DNA from: Pisaster brevispinus
Lineage: Eukaryota; Echinodermata; Asteroidea; Forcipulatida; Asteriidae
Direction of reading: 5' to 3'
NCBI GenBank assembly: GCA_023634235.1
Contig: JAMKCF010000001.1
Span: 15,386,258-15,450,257 of the forward strand
Length of the DNA: 64,000 bases
The translations under genes were made by a program, and so were the position numbers. A model generated the notes under the pieces. That model had not been told where the DNA came from and made no database searches. It saw only the letters and a program-made list of their open reading frames with translations. Positions 10,618-21,115 of the stretch are shown here, piece by piece. The stretch's first letter is position 1, and each line of letters begins with the position of its first letter.

Positions 10618-13600
10618 ATGGCTGAGTTTTGTGTCGTTGAATTTCTGGATGAGCAATCAGTAGAGGTTGTACACTTCTTGGATTGAAAGCGATGATTGTA
10701 ACCAGGTAAGGATTTATTGACAACTGCAGTGAAAACAAATTGGCAATGGCTAACGAGCCTGAATACTAAGACTACATTAACCATGCACAAGAATCATAAC
10801 CTGAGATGGTGTCCATTATCATTGTCAATACATCGGGTACATCCAGATTCATATATTTAGGTGGATAGAATCCACCTCTTACTTCTCTTAATAATATTAA
10901 GAGAAGTAAAAGAGGTGGAATATATCCACCTAGGATTAATTAATTTCTTTTCAAGGTTTCTAATAATTTATCATGACAGTCTGGTTGTTGATGAATCAAA
11001 TTTAAACCCATCTGTGTTAACCTTAAATGCAGATAGTGACATTTGTAACTGTTTTTTTTTCTTTCCTTGGTTTGCTTTTCTAAAAGATCTACTGCTACTG
11101 GCCGAAAACAGGGGTTCTCAGAAGTGTAAAAAAGGAGAGATCCCTGACAAAGAAAAGTGGAGTAAATTTAAAGTGAGATTGTTTTGTCATTCAGGTAAGG
11201 AATGAAATATAATTTCCGAGTGTGTTCACTTTAAATACAGGATAAATACAAGGTAAATTGTTACTTTTTGGAAGGGGTTTTGGTATGCAGTCAGCATAGC
11301 ATATACAAGACTTTATGTCTGTCGAAAATCTCCACAACAATAAGTTGGCAGAAAAGACATCGTCTTTTCAAGCATATCGCTCTGTTATTTGCTCACCAAC
11401 CTTCCCGAAGACGCTAAAAACCTACCGGCAGCTTTTGAGTCAACTGCAGCTAAAGTAAACCTGATGTTCAATCTCACAAAAACACTTCGTCAGTGAGCCT
11501 GGTGACCATTGACTAAATTTTGCTTCAGTTAACCCAATACATGTAGTGAAGTAAACAGCGTGAAATAATTGGGTCCTACACTGCATATGATAACGATTCG
11601 TGCATGAAGCACAAATATTGTGTGCATACAAGGGCTCCATTATAATTTACAGTCAATTCATGAGAAACTTTCCTTCTTGACTTTATGATAGTGGCATCGA
11701 ATTTCTCAGCCGATTGTCTTGGCAACATATCATGCTTGATAAAGAAACTACAGCCTTATTAAATCAATTTGGATGATGAGCCTATGAAAGCATGAACATT
11801 ATACAGCAAAGTGAACTCGGTTGTGTACAGTTTGCATGACTGGACAGTTTAACTATTAATGATTCAAGTAATAATCCTCAACAATATCTTCCTTAGAGAC
11901 ATATGACAAAGCATTACTTAAGGCTCATCAAGCTGAGGACACCTCACATCTTGAATCAGAGAACGAAGATGGGGAGCAAAAAAGGAAACGAAAAGTACCT
12001 CAAAGGTTTTTGTCTTCAGATGAAGACAGTGATGGTAAGTAAATGTATCCAGAATGGTTTATCATTAGGTTATGCTTATAAACAGCAATAACAAAAAATC
12101 AAAAGTATAACATATTTTCAATAAATCCTATGATTCAGGAGTGAGCTTTTGTGCAAAATTTGGAGCAACCCATATAAGTTTGTTAAGGCTTACTACTGGA
12201 CTGTTAGATAAACAAACAAAAAAGTTCACAGATTTACAAGAACTTATTTACATGTGTAATGGTGATCTTGGTTAGAAGGATCAGGACAGGTCATTCAATT
12301 TGTATAAATGCCTTTTTATAAGTATATACAGTTCAGGTTTGTTTGGTTTCATGTTTATGTTTCAGATGAAAGTGATGCTAATGAGACACCAAGGAAGAAG
12401 AGGACATACCAATCAGTAAATGACTCTCCTGACTCTGACAGCATCTTCACAGAAGTTCTTCCCAGCTTGCCAAATCCACCTCAACTATCATCCAAGGTGC
12501 CATCATCCCAAACACCACGGCCAGCTACCACTATGCCAAAGCCACCTCATGCCAAAACTGCTTCCTTGCCAAAGTCACTCCGGCTCTCATCCCAAACATC
12601 CCGGCCACCTACCACTATCTCAAAGCAGCCTCAAGCAAAATCTGCTTCCTTGCAAATTTTACCCCGGCTATCATCCCCGACATCCTGGCCAGCTTCCACT
12701 ATGTCAAAGCAGCCTCGAGCCAAATCTGCTTCCTTGCCAAGTTCACCCCGTCAGCTCATTTCAACTTCATTGGACCCAGAGTCATGTTCAGGTTCCCATG
12801 GTTTTAACTTTTCATTTTTAAAAGCTATTTTGAAACGTACAAATTTAGTGGTAATGATAAACTGTATTTTTACAACTGCACGTGAATACATTGCAAAGAA
12901 CAAAGCTTTCAGTGACTAGATGGAAACATTCATCATTTTAACATGCAAAAGAATTGTGATGCTCATGAGAAATCAAACCAGGAATAGGTGTAAAAAATGA
13001 AATTGTAAGTTAAAAGTTAACATGTCACCCCCCCCCCCCCATCAAAAAAAGTTTTCTGTTCAGTATCATGATAGAAGTCTTCTTATCATGACTTTTAAGA
13101 CTGACATTTTGCTTGTGTAAATATATTCTTGAGAGTCGATAGGGGTCCTGTTTCAGTTATCTTGTTATCACAAGTGGATCTTGAAGGATAATAAGCAGTG
13201 TACGTGTATTTTGTTTTTTCAGGCACTTCTTCGTCATCCAGGGCATCATTGCCTGTGGACTACTGCTACCAGGCCACGACATCACAGCGTGAAGGCAAGT
13301 CATCAGATTTCCCATGTATTTCATGCATACAAAGCTGTAAGCATTTTTAAATTGTAGATCCTGTCAACAGCTGATAACTATCATTAACATGACCATGACA
13401 CTTTCCTCTCCCTCTGCGCCATATTGTTACTTGTGTATTCCAGCTGAAGGGAAATTCACATAATGCTATTGGGGAGGGGGTGGGGGATGCTGGTAACAAA
13501 TCAACCTCAATATGTTATAGTTTTCTTCAGGAACCTGTAAAAAAGTCTATCTCATACAGGTAGTGAGGGCAGGTTTGCGGTGATGCCATGTACTGAAAAC

Positions 13601-15268
13601 TCTTTTTGAGTCGTGATGGCAATAAGAAGACCCAGTTTGTACTCAATATTTTTCAGTATGGTACATACTGGTTTTTGTCAGTGATTTCATTACATAGTGT
13701 CACCGTAAACCTAGCCTCTTTACCTTTTTCCACCATGATAGCTTTAAGTTTTACCCTATCTCAAACGGACTCTCAGCTCAGCCTAAACCTAAAAATAGAG
13801 ACGTTGATAGAAAATCAAAAGATGCAGCTAGCACTCCTGAGGTCTCTCACATCAAAGATGCATGGTCCGGAGATGGAAGATCTAGATGAAATTCTGCCGC
13901 AGCCTCTGCAGACTTCTGAGGATCTCCAAATTTTTTGTGACATGTTACAAAGTCCGGATGGGTTGAACAAAAAAAAACCCTGGTAGGCTGTATAAATTGT
14001 TTTTAATTGTGCATTTACTCTTCTACCCTAGCTTTGAAAAAAATGAATGCTGTCAGTTGTCTCTCTGATCGGTTTTCAAAATTCTCCCACAAACTTGAAC
14101 TGATTTTACCAATTTAAACTTGGTGTGAGACAATAAACTGATGATGGTTTGATTCTGAAGGAACATATATAAAGATATCCACTTATATGGAAATTGTGTT
14201 TGGATGATCAACTTGTGACTGCCTTTCTGAAAATGAGAAATTTGAGCATTGGGCCCTTTGATACATGTGGAGCAGGCATGATGTTCTTTCAATTCACAAA
14301 TTTTTTTGATTGTAACATTTCCTTAATACATGGCACAGTTCTGCGATTTAAATAGGGTAAACAAAAACCCCAACAAACAAAACAAAACACACGCAGCATT
14401 GTCAACTTGTGCTTTCAGGGCTTGATTTCACAAGACACTAAGATTCATCACAAGATATGTTGTCAGTATTACCATAGTGATTTTTATTGTGACATCACAC
14501 TTTGCTTAGCAATAAAGATTGATACAAATCTTAATATCGATCTTATCTTTTTGTGAAATCGTACCCAGTGCATGCATTTGTGGTTTTGTATCTACAGGTT
14601 CATCATTTAAGCACACTGTCGGGGTTAGACTTAAACAGCACTGTTCGGAGGATACTTCGCAGACTTGGCACAAACATGCTGTGGTCGGGATTTAGTTTCA
14701 AGGGCAGGAAGGGAAAGATGCCGCTCAATGAACTTCCAATTGCAAGAATTTTGATCAGTAAGTGTTACTTTTCAAATTTTGTTTGCAGTATAATAATGCT
14801 TGATCTTGGCCATCGTTTTATGATACATGTACACTGTACATTGTTAAAGGAAGAATTAGGGGTCACTGAAAGGAACCAAATTGTTATGTATGTATTTTGG
14901 TTATGGCTATGCAAGTTCTATAATTTTTTCAGGGCATAGACTTCCAAATAGTAAAGCATGATGCATTTTTTTAAATGATGGTTGAATTTACTTATAGTGA
15001 AACAGCATTATTTTTTGTCTAGTTTGGTCAATCACGGTTAATTTTGTTAGCTGGAAAAAAACCGTATGGGCAGAAAGAGCCATAGCGTTTTTTTTCAAAT
15101 TGCATGGAAATGCTTAATTTGTTTTACCATTTGACATTACATTTACGAATGCTTTTTAATGTTTTCTTTTCAGGAGCTTGCAGAAAAAGCCACCCATCAG
15201 CAACTATTATGGAGATAGAGGATCTCCATGACACTGAAACATTGCCCCCGCAAGAAAAGTGGGGCTAA
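10618..15268 (+). CDS. DUF4806-type multi-exon gene, companion of the upstream transposase
   Basis: Eight exons can be joined by GT-AG (one GC-AG) signals: 10618-10705, 11087-11194, 11897-12034, 12366-12791, 13223-13294, 13742-13982, 14598-14757 and 15174-15268 (TAA). Phases agree at every junction except after exon 6. Exon 1 (MAEFCVVEFLDEQSVEVV) and exon 2 (IYCYWPKTG ... WSKFKVRLF) form an N-terminal module. Exon 3 is acidic/basic (TYDKALLKAHQAE; QKRKRKVPQRFLSSDEDSD). Exon 4 is Pro/Ser-rich with three 28-residue tandem repeats (12503-12754). Exon 6 has a helical stretch (LIENQKMQLALLRSL), and exons 6-8 resemble DUF4806 (TVRRILRRLGTNMLWSGF, KMPLNELPIARIL). Two one-base indels (exon 1 near 10675; the A-run near 13970) break the frame, so it may be a recent pseudogene or an assembly error. 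The molecular role is unknown. Its start 1 bp past the transposase stop suggests both belong to one element. Confidence 0.65.
10859..10931. repeat. Nested hairpin, ~36-bp arms
   Basis: The stretch opens AGGTGGATAGAATCCACCTC and closes with its near reverse complement. The centre (TTACTTCTCTTAAT...AAGAGAAGTAA) is also palindromic, and each outer arm can fold on itself (AGGTGGAT/ATCCACCT). It lies in the first intron of the DUF4806-type gene and is probably a tiny MITE. Confidence 0.75.
14418..14566. mobile_element. MITE with GATTTCAC termini, intronic
   Basis: The left end GGGCTTGATTTCACAAGACA and the reverse complement of the right end (GGGTACGATTTCACAAAAAG) agree closely, giving a ~149-bp element with internal palindromic ATCTT/AAGAT words. 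It sits just upstream of exon 7 of the DUF4806-type gene. The termini share the GATTTCAC core with the MITE at 37882-38037. Confidence 0.6.
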
Positions 15269-16274
15269 GTACAAAGTGAGTGAATTACATGTACATGTAT
15301 TAGCTTTGTGTGTGAAGCATTTACAATTCAAATGTTGGCATTATACAAGGCGTTGTAATACAACTTAATATCTATAGGAGACAAAAAGTATTTACTATTC
15401 CGGAACAACATTAATGTAAAATGTTTGTAATAGACATTATGATGATGTGCATGTAGGTACAGGTATGATAAATGATGTATGAGTAGATTGATTTAAATTT
15501 CAATGTAAAACTAAGAGCAGGATGTTCTTGTTGAAGTCCTGACAAGAAAGAACAGAAATGTGTAAGCAACTTTAGTTGATGATCACACTAGTCAGCAACT
15601 GGATTCATGTATAAACCCCATACTTTTGTTCTGCCTTTTAAAAGGGAACTTGTGTTTAAATACATGTTGTGGCAATTCTGTCGTAAGAACTGCCACATTT
15701 GTATTTATTTTTTTCATCAGTTTTTTCATATAATGATGAAGGAAATATAAATTTTCAAGGATAGTTCAAAATGACTAAAGTTTTTGTTTGTTTCACCCCT
15801 TCTTTTCACATGTAGGAACCTCGTCAAGCAATACCTGCATACATGGAGACAGGGATCAGTGACTCAGATTGACTCAATCCGAGTCACTAACCCCTGTATC
15901 TATGCAGGGTTGTCCAGAAGCGCTGTCTACTCGGTCCTTTGCTGCCTGTTACTATTTTTTAAACTTCTGTTTCCTGGTTTTGTAACTTTCGGGAGTGGGT
16001 CATAATAGATAGAGTCCGTATGAAAATGGGGAGAAAAAAATTGTTGTGATATTCAATAAAAACGGCATTAAATTTGACCTTTTCATTGGCGCAAAAATGC
16101 CTCTTCAAAATGTACACCATTTGTTTTTGATGTCATGTTTCAAATTTCGCTCTGAAACAGTACCAGATAAAACAACATTCTGCACCATTTTAACATGAGG
16201 TTAGAGATTTGCATTTTTCTCTCCAGACATGGGGGACTCTATTGGAAAATTAGTTCAACAGAAAACGTAATTTG
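15269..16274. other. Non-coding, downstream of the DUF4806-type gene
   Basis: No coding frame of recognisable family. It contains a 75-bp hairpin (listed separately) and would be expected to hold the 3' end of the transposon, but no terminal inverted repeat matching the 5' side was found by eye. Confidence 0.5.
15834..15908. repeat. Imperfect hairpin, ~36-bp arms
   Basis: The left arm (CCTGCATACATGGAGACAGG...AGTGACTCAGATTGA) pairs with the right arm (TCAATCCGAGTCACT...CCTGTATCTATGCAGG) with several mismatches and a small bulge. Probably a small palindromic MITE. Confidence 0.65.
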
Positions 16275-16632
16275 ATCTTAAAGGCTTAAAGGCTTAATCA
16301 AGATATACATTCCTACAGAAACTTACTTGGGAAGGAGCACCCGAGAGCTGCTGATTGTATAAAACATTGTGAGAAACGACTCCATCTGAAGAAATGTATT
16401 TTGGGGAAAGATGTAAATTCTCACTAAAATATTTGAATCTGAGAAAAGCTTCAGGCATCTGAAAGTACACAATTATATGCAACAAGTGTTTTTTTCTGTC
16501 ATTATTTTCTTGTAACTTCGATGACCAAATGAGCCCAATTGAGCCCGGTTTGTTATTTTATTTATAAATGAGAATACTAGTCTTTTTACAATTACCAAAA
16601 GTGTATCCTGCCTTGAAAGCCCCTCTTTAATA
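16275..16632. mobile_element. Diverged MITE copy of an echinoderm-like family
   Basis: Phrases such as AAAACATTGTGAGAAACGAC, GCATCTGAAAGTACACAA and AACTTCGATGACCAAATGAG, and the right end ACAATTACCAAAAGTGT, match in order a ~400-bp inverted-repeat element that I recall as very abundant in echinoderm genomes. The left terminus is eroded and the right end runs into CTTTAA. The family identification is from memory and should be checked against a repeat library. Confidence 0.5.
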
Positions 16633-18019
16633 ATGTGTTTTATTATAATGATAATCAGCGTTCTCTCAGGTCCTAATTTGTTAGAAGCTGTAAACTCTCA
16701 CTCATTCATGAACAAAATGACATGGAGATATAAAATCCACTTTTGGAAACGCAACTTGTTTTGGTTACAAAAATTCCATGTGTTTAACTTAACCATCTCC
16801 CCTTTTTTCCCTCGAGAAAGAAAAACATGTATACGGGGGAGGGGGGGAGTTTTATTCAACATCTTTATGCCCATTGATTTTCAACTCGGAGGCACAAAAG
16901 TAAAAGTGTGTTAAAGAAAGTACTATGTCTGTTCTAACAGCCAAACTCGGAAGAACAAAAGAAAAAGTTTGTTTATTAAAGTACTGTATCTGTTCTAACT
17001 TGGCCATTATTATATACAATGCAATTTGAGTTGCATAAATACAGCCAATGTAACCATGCATGTTTTGCTGTCTTTATAGGAAGCGATTTGTATTAAAATG
17101 AAAAAACGTGATAAGAGCCAAAAGCACTTTGATAGCATGTGTCTTGATTTCGTGTAATAAAATTACCTTGTACTATTTTGGCCAACATTTAAGGAATAGC
17201 TTTTAATCACGTTTTTATAACGCTGTTTGTTAACTGTCAAAAAACGTTATTTAAATACGCACAATAACGTCATTAAATCACTTTATCAAAAAGTGCAGTT
17301 TTTACATTGTTGCAACGTTATAACGCAACGCTTCTAGACGTCATTAAATCACTTTATCAAAAAGTGCAGTTTTTACGTTGTCGCAACGTTATTATAAAAC
17401 GTTATAACGCAACGTCCTGTAGACGTTGACAAAACTCCACACTTTTCCGTCCGTACGACGTTATATAAAAACGTTCTCTGAACATTTGAAAACGTCATAG
17501 CGACGTTGAGTGGACGTTATTTTGTTTGCTGGGGAATGACGTTCGGGTGGCATATATTAATATCAGGGTGTTATAAATAGTATCATTTGTTGGTAAATTT
17601 TTAACTAAAAGCTCAAAAAGTGTCGATAGAAAATTGTAAACAAGGCCATCTTTCAGTGAAAATGCTTGTGTAAAACATGTGCGTGGTGATTCGCTAGTGG
17701 GACCGTTCGTGAGTGTAAGGTGTGTTCTGATTGGCCGATCGCGATCAATGCAGCTATGCTCGGCGAATCACATGACGGCTGGCTTAATATTGACGTGTAT
17801 ATTAATATGGGATACATGTTCCCAACATTTGTGTGCGTGTGTGGGTCTTTTACCCTTTTTTTAGTTTCAAACTATTGTAATTTTTGCAAAGAAATAATGG
17901 CTTTATTCATGATATGAAAGTTTTTGTAGCTACAGATTGTAGGCCTGATCTTTGCCACAATGTTGCTCAATGTCATTAGTACACAATTAAGATGAATAGG
18001 AATTTCCATAAATGACTGT
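16633..18019. other. Non-coding with a short tandem repeat
   Basis: No recognisable gene. Between 16895 and 17000 a ~70-bp sequence (GTACTGTATCTGTTCTAAC-like) is repeated twice. The AACGTT-rich tandem repeat at 17262-17420 is listed separately. Confidence 0.5.
17262..17420. repeat. 71-bp tandem repeat rich in AACGTTATAACG palindromes
   Basis: The block starting CGTCATTAAATCACTTTATC occurs at 17268 and again at 17339. Each copy is followed by GTTGCAACGTTAT-type words and AACGTTATAACGCAACG. Self-complementary ACGT cores continue to about 17520. Confidence 0.7.
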
Positions 18020-18600
18020 ACATGAACTCTGTACTTTGTTACATCTCATCTTGATATGAGGAATTCCCTTTTATTTGGGCTTCCAGATGTTAAGCTATCC
18101 CGCCTTCAACGCATACAAAACACTGCTGCACGTGTCGTCACTTTAACGACAAAACACTCCCATCTAAAACCTGTCCTTTTGGATCTTCACTGGCTCCCAA
18201 TATCATCTACAAGCTGATGGTCATTGTTTTCAAATCACTTAATGGGCAAGCACCGGCTTACATCCTGGACATGCTCAAAATCTACAAACCATCTCGCAAC
18301 CTTCGATCTGCAACCAAATATCTTCTTCAAGAAGTCAAATCTCATCGAACCTGGGGGGACAGATCTTTTTCTGTTGCAGCACCTCATCTCTGGAATCAAC
18401 TTCCTCTTCATATCAAAACTTCCACATCTATTCACTCGTTCAAAACATCTCTCAAAACACACCTCATGTCGAAAGATCCGTTTTTTGGTATTTAATCTGT
18501 TTTTGTATTTTTAGTTTTTCTTTGTGATAGCGCCCTGAGCACCTTGGTGGATATGTGCGCTTTATAAAACTTCGTTATTATTATATAATTATTTATTTAT
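18020..18600 (+). mobile_element. 5'-truncated CR1/L2-like LINE, 3' end
   Basis: The reading frame resembles the C-terminal end of a CR1/L2-group reverse transcriptase ORF: LSRLQRIQNTAARVV, a frame change near 18205, then YKLMVIVFKSLNGQAPAYI, then WGDRSFSVAAPHLWNQLP. The frame stops at 18495. A short 3' UTR (GCGCTTTATAAAACTTCGTT) leads into an ATT-rich tail ending near 18600, typical of these LINEs. Only the last ~0.5 kb is present. It lies immediately upstream of the THAP exon, probably inserted in an intron of that transposon. Confidence 0.8.
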
Positions 18601-18609
18601 TTTTGACAG

Positions 18610-20248
18610 ACGAGGTGATGGTGCAAAACCCAAACCTCATACAAGTCTGCAGTTGCCACTTCAAAAATGGGGTGCACAAGATCGGTAAGGACTACGTGAC
18701 TCCATCAATTTTCCCTCGAAATGAAAACAAAAGTCTTGCAGTTCGAGAGCCCAGAGAAGAAAAAAAGGTAATGTAGGTTCATTTGAAAAAAAAAAAATTG
18801 TATTAACATATTAATGTTAATGCACGTAGAATATAAATTTGTTACAAAATCACCCTTACATTTCTTCACATTTCATTTCTCAAAAAAAGAAAAGATTTCA
18901 TCATTTTAAAAAGTATACATGTATAAAAACAAAGAATACGGGGATGATACAATACATCTCTTCTGAGGATACAGGTTTTTCGTGCTTTATGGTACTGCTA
19001 CTGGTGTAGCACAGGTGAAAAAAATTCGGGGCTCATTAAAAAAATTTCTCTGATATTATTTGATATTTATAGAAAACGTCGGCTGTCATATCCGGAAAGA
19101 TCAACTTCAAGACTAGTGAAACACACGCCTTCTTCATCACCTCTACCGCCTGCATCTGTGTCTTCAACACCAGACGCTGCACTCAGGACTTCGAGCTCTG
19201 GCACATATCGGGATACGGTGGAACTTGTCATTCTCAAGACTGAAAATATGAGACTTGCTGATGAAGTTAAGTCTCAGGAAGCAAATCTCAATGCAGCGGT
19301 TCTCATATGCCACATTGAGAGAGCATACAGATTATGAGAAACTTGTCAAGCATTTTACTGGCTCTTTATGCTTTGTGTGAAAGATTTGAGATCACATATT
19401 ATTATGGTTGGAATGTAGTTGGTATCTCAAGAGAATACCAGTTGTTTCTAACATTAATGAAATTGAGGCTTAATCTTTCTTCAATCGATTTAGGAATTAG
19501 ATTCAATGCAAGTGATCGTACTGTCTCTAACATTGTGTCACTTAGATTTACGTGCTGCATGGGGTCCTGTTTAAAGGCATGATGGGAAACCGGATTCCAT
19601 CTGTGGCAAAAAATCATCTTTGTCTGCCGGGTTCCTTCCACAATTTCTCCAATTGCAGGATTGTACCTGACGGCACAGAGTTTCAGTGTGCACAACTTAG
19701 AGATGAGATGAGAGTACAGAAGGAAACTTTTTCAAATTATAAGAGCAGGAACACCTTCAAAGCGCTCGTAGGAGTTGCACCAAATGGCGTCATCACATAC
19801 ATTTCAGATCTTTATCCAGGATCAAAATCTGACAAGGCTTATTGTCCAGCACTCTGGCATACTCGACCACCTTGTTCCCGGGGATCTTGTCCTTGCAGAT
19901 AAAGGTTTCTTAATACATGACATTATGCCCCAAGCTGTTTCAGTCAACTTGCCAGCCTTTTTAAGCACACCTCAGTTCACAGAAACTGAAGCAAAATTCA
20001 CTGTGAAGATAGCCAAGGCTAGAATACATGTTGACAGGGCTATTGGCAAAATTAAGGATTATTCAATCCTGACATTTATAGATGGAAATTTTAGACCAAT
20101 TTCAAGCTTGATATTGAAAGTCTGTTCAGCGCTTGTCAATCTGCAAAGCCCGATTCTGTCTAAAACATCATCAAACCTTGACTTAACACCAAGTTTTGAG
20201 TCTTGGACGTTGGCCCAGTTAGGTCAAGTTTGTGACGAGGCATGTTAA
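18610..20248 (+). pseudogene. THAP-DDE transposase (ISL2EU/Harbinger-like), frameshifted
   Basis: An exon at 18610-18767 encodes the second half of a THAP zinc finger (VCSCHFKNG ... PSIFPRNE), ending at GTAATG. The CxxC half upstream is not found, perhaps displaced by the LINE. The next exon starts at 19073 (KRRLSYPERSTSRL), followed by a coiled segment and KLVKHFTG. An HTH_Tnp_4-like block follows in another frame (QLFLTLMKLRLNLSSIDLG ... SDRTVSNIV). A DDE_4 domain comes next: VPDGTEFQC (first Asp), FKALVGVAPNGVITYISDLY with PGSKSDKA, ADKGF (second Asp) and IHVDRAIGKIKDY. The usual Glu at the last motif (HVER) is Asp here. Frame changes occur near 19335, 19550 and 19840. It converges on a YqaJ gene, the gene pair I recall for ISL2EU elements. 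Confidence 0.75.
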
Positions 20249-21115
20249 ACTACAAATAGAGAAGATCGACAAGAAGATCCACAAGAAGATCCAATTTATA
20301 TTTAAAGTCAAAAGGTGAAAATATAATCCCATATTTGCTTTTGAATTTATAGGTTGATAAGAATGTGATTTTAAAGTTTAACTCTTATTTCATTTTCAAA
20401 TGTTACAAATTAAGATATACATCAGTAAAAAATATATCTTTAATAATGGCAAGAAGGAGGCAGTTTAAATTAGATACGAAGAATTTGGCATTTATTGATA
20501 TCAATATGGAAGCATTGTCTAAAACACATTTGTACCAGTACTTTGCAATAAAAGCCCAGACTCTAGATGTTATTTTACAGCATTAAAATAAATAAATTAT
20601 TATACATCTACTGTAAGTCTTACTTGCATGCCTTGCGTAACAATCTTTGTATAAAAAACTGCACTTCACCACTAAAAGGACCTATGGTATAAATGCAAAC
20701 AACATGTTAATGGCCTCGTGTTTCAACCCTAGTAGAGTCTTTCTCAAGGCTGTATATTTAAAAAATTTGGCTTGGCACTGTTGAGAATTTGTTGACTGAA
20801 TCCTACAACTTTATTAAAACATGATCAGAAAAAAGTTAAATTTTGAAATCCTTTGTTTAGTGTTTACTTATTGATTTTTATTAACAGTACTTCTATTACA
20901 AACTTTTCTGTGGGTGGGGAACCATTTTAATGCTTACATTCGAATCAAGACTCATGATAAAGCATGTACTGCACATGTACACAATTATGAAAACATGAAC
21001 AAAGTTATGAAAATGCAGATCACTGTTCTGCAAGCACTGTATAAATATTTTTTTGTGTAGAAGTCGATCAACTTTTGAATATTAACTGCCCATTCATCGT
21101 GCTTGGGTATGTACA
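20249..21115. other. AT-rich spacer between convergent transposon genes
   Basis: It separates the stop codons of the THAP-DDE transposase (+) and the YqaJ gene (-). It holds a 12-bp triplet repeat (GAAGATCCACAA) at about 20261-20290 and no recognisable gene. It would contain both 3' UTRs. Confidence 0.55.
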
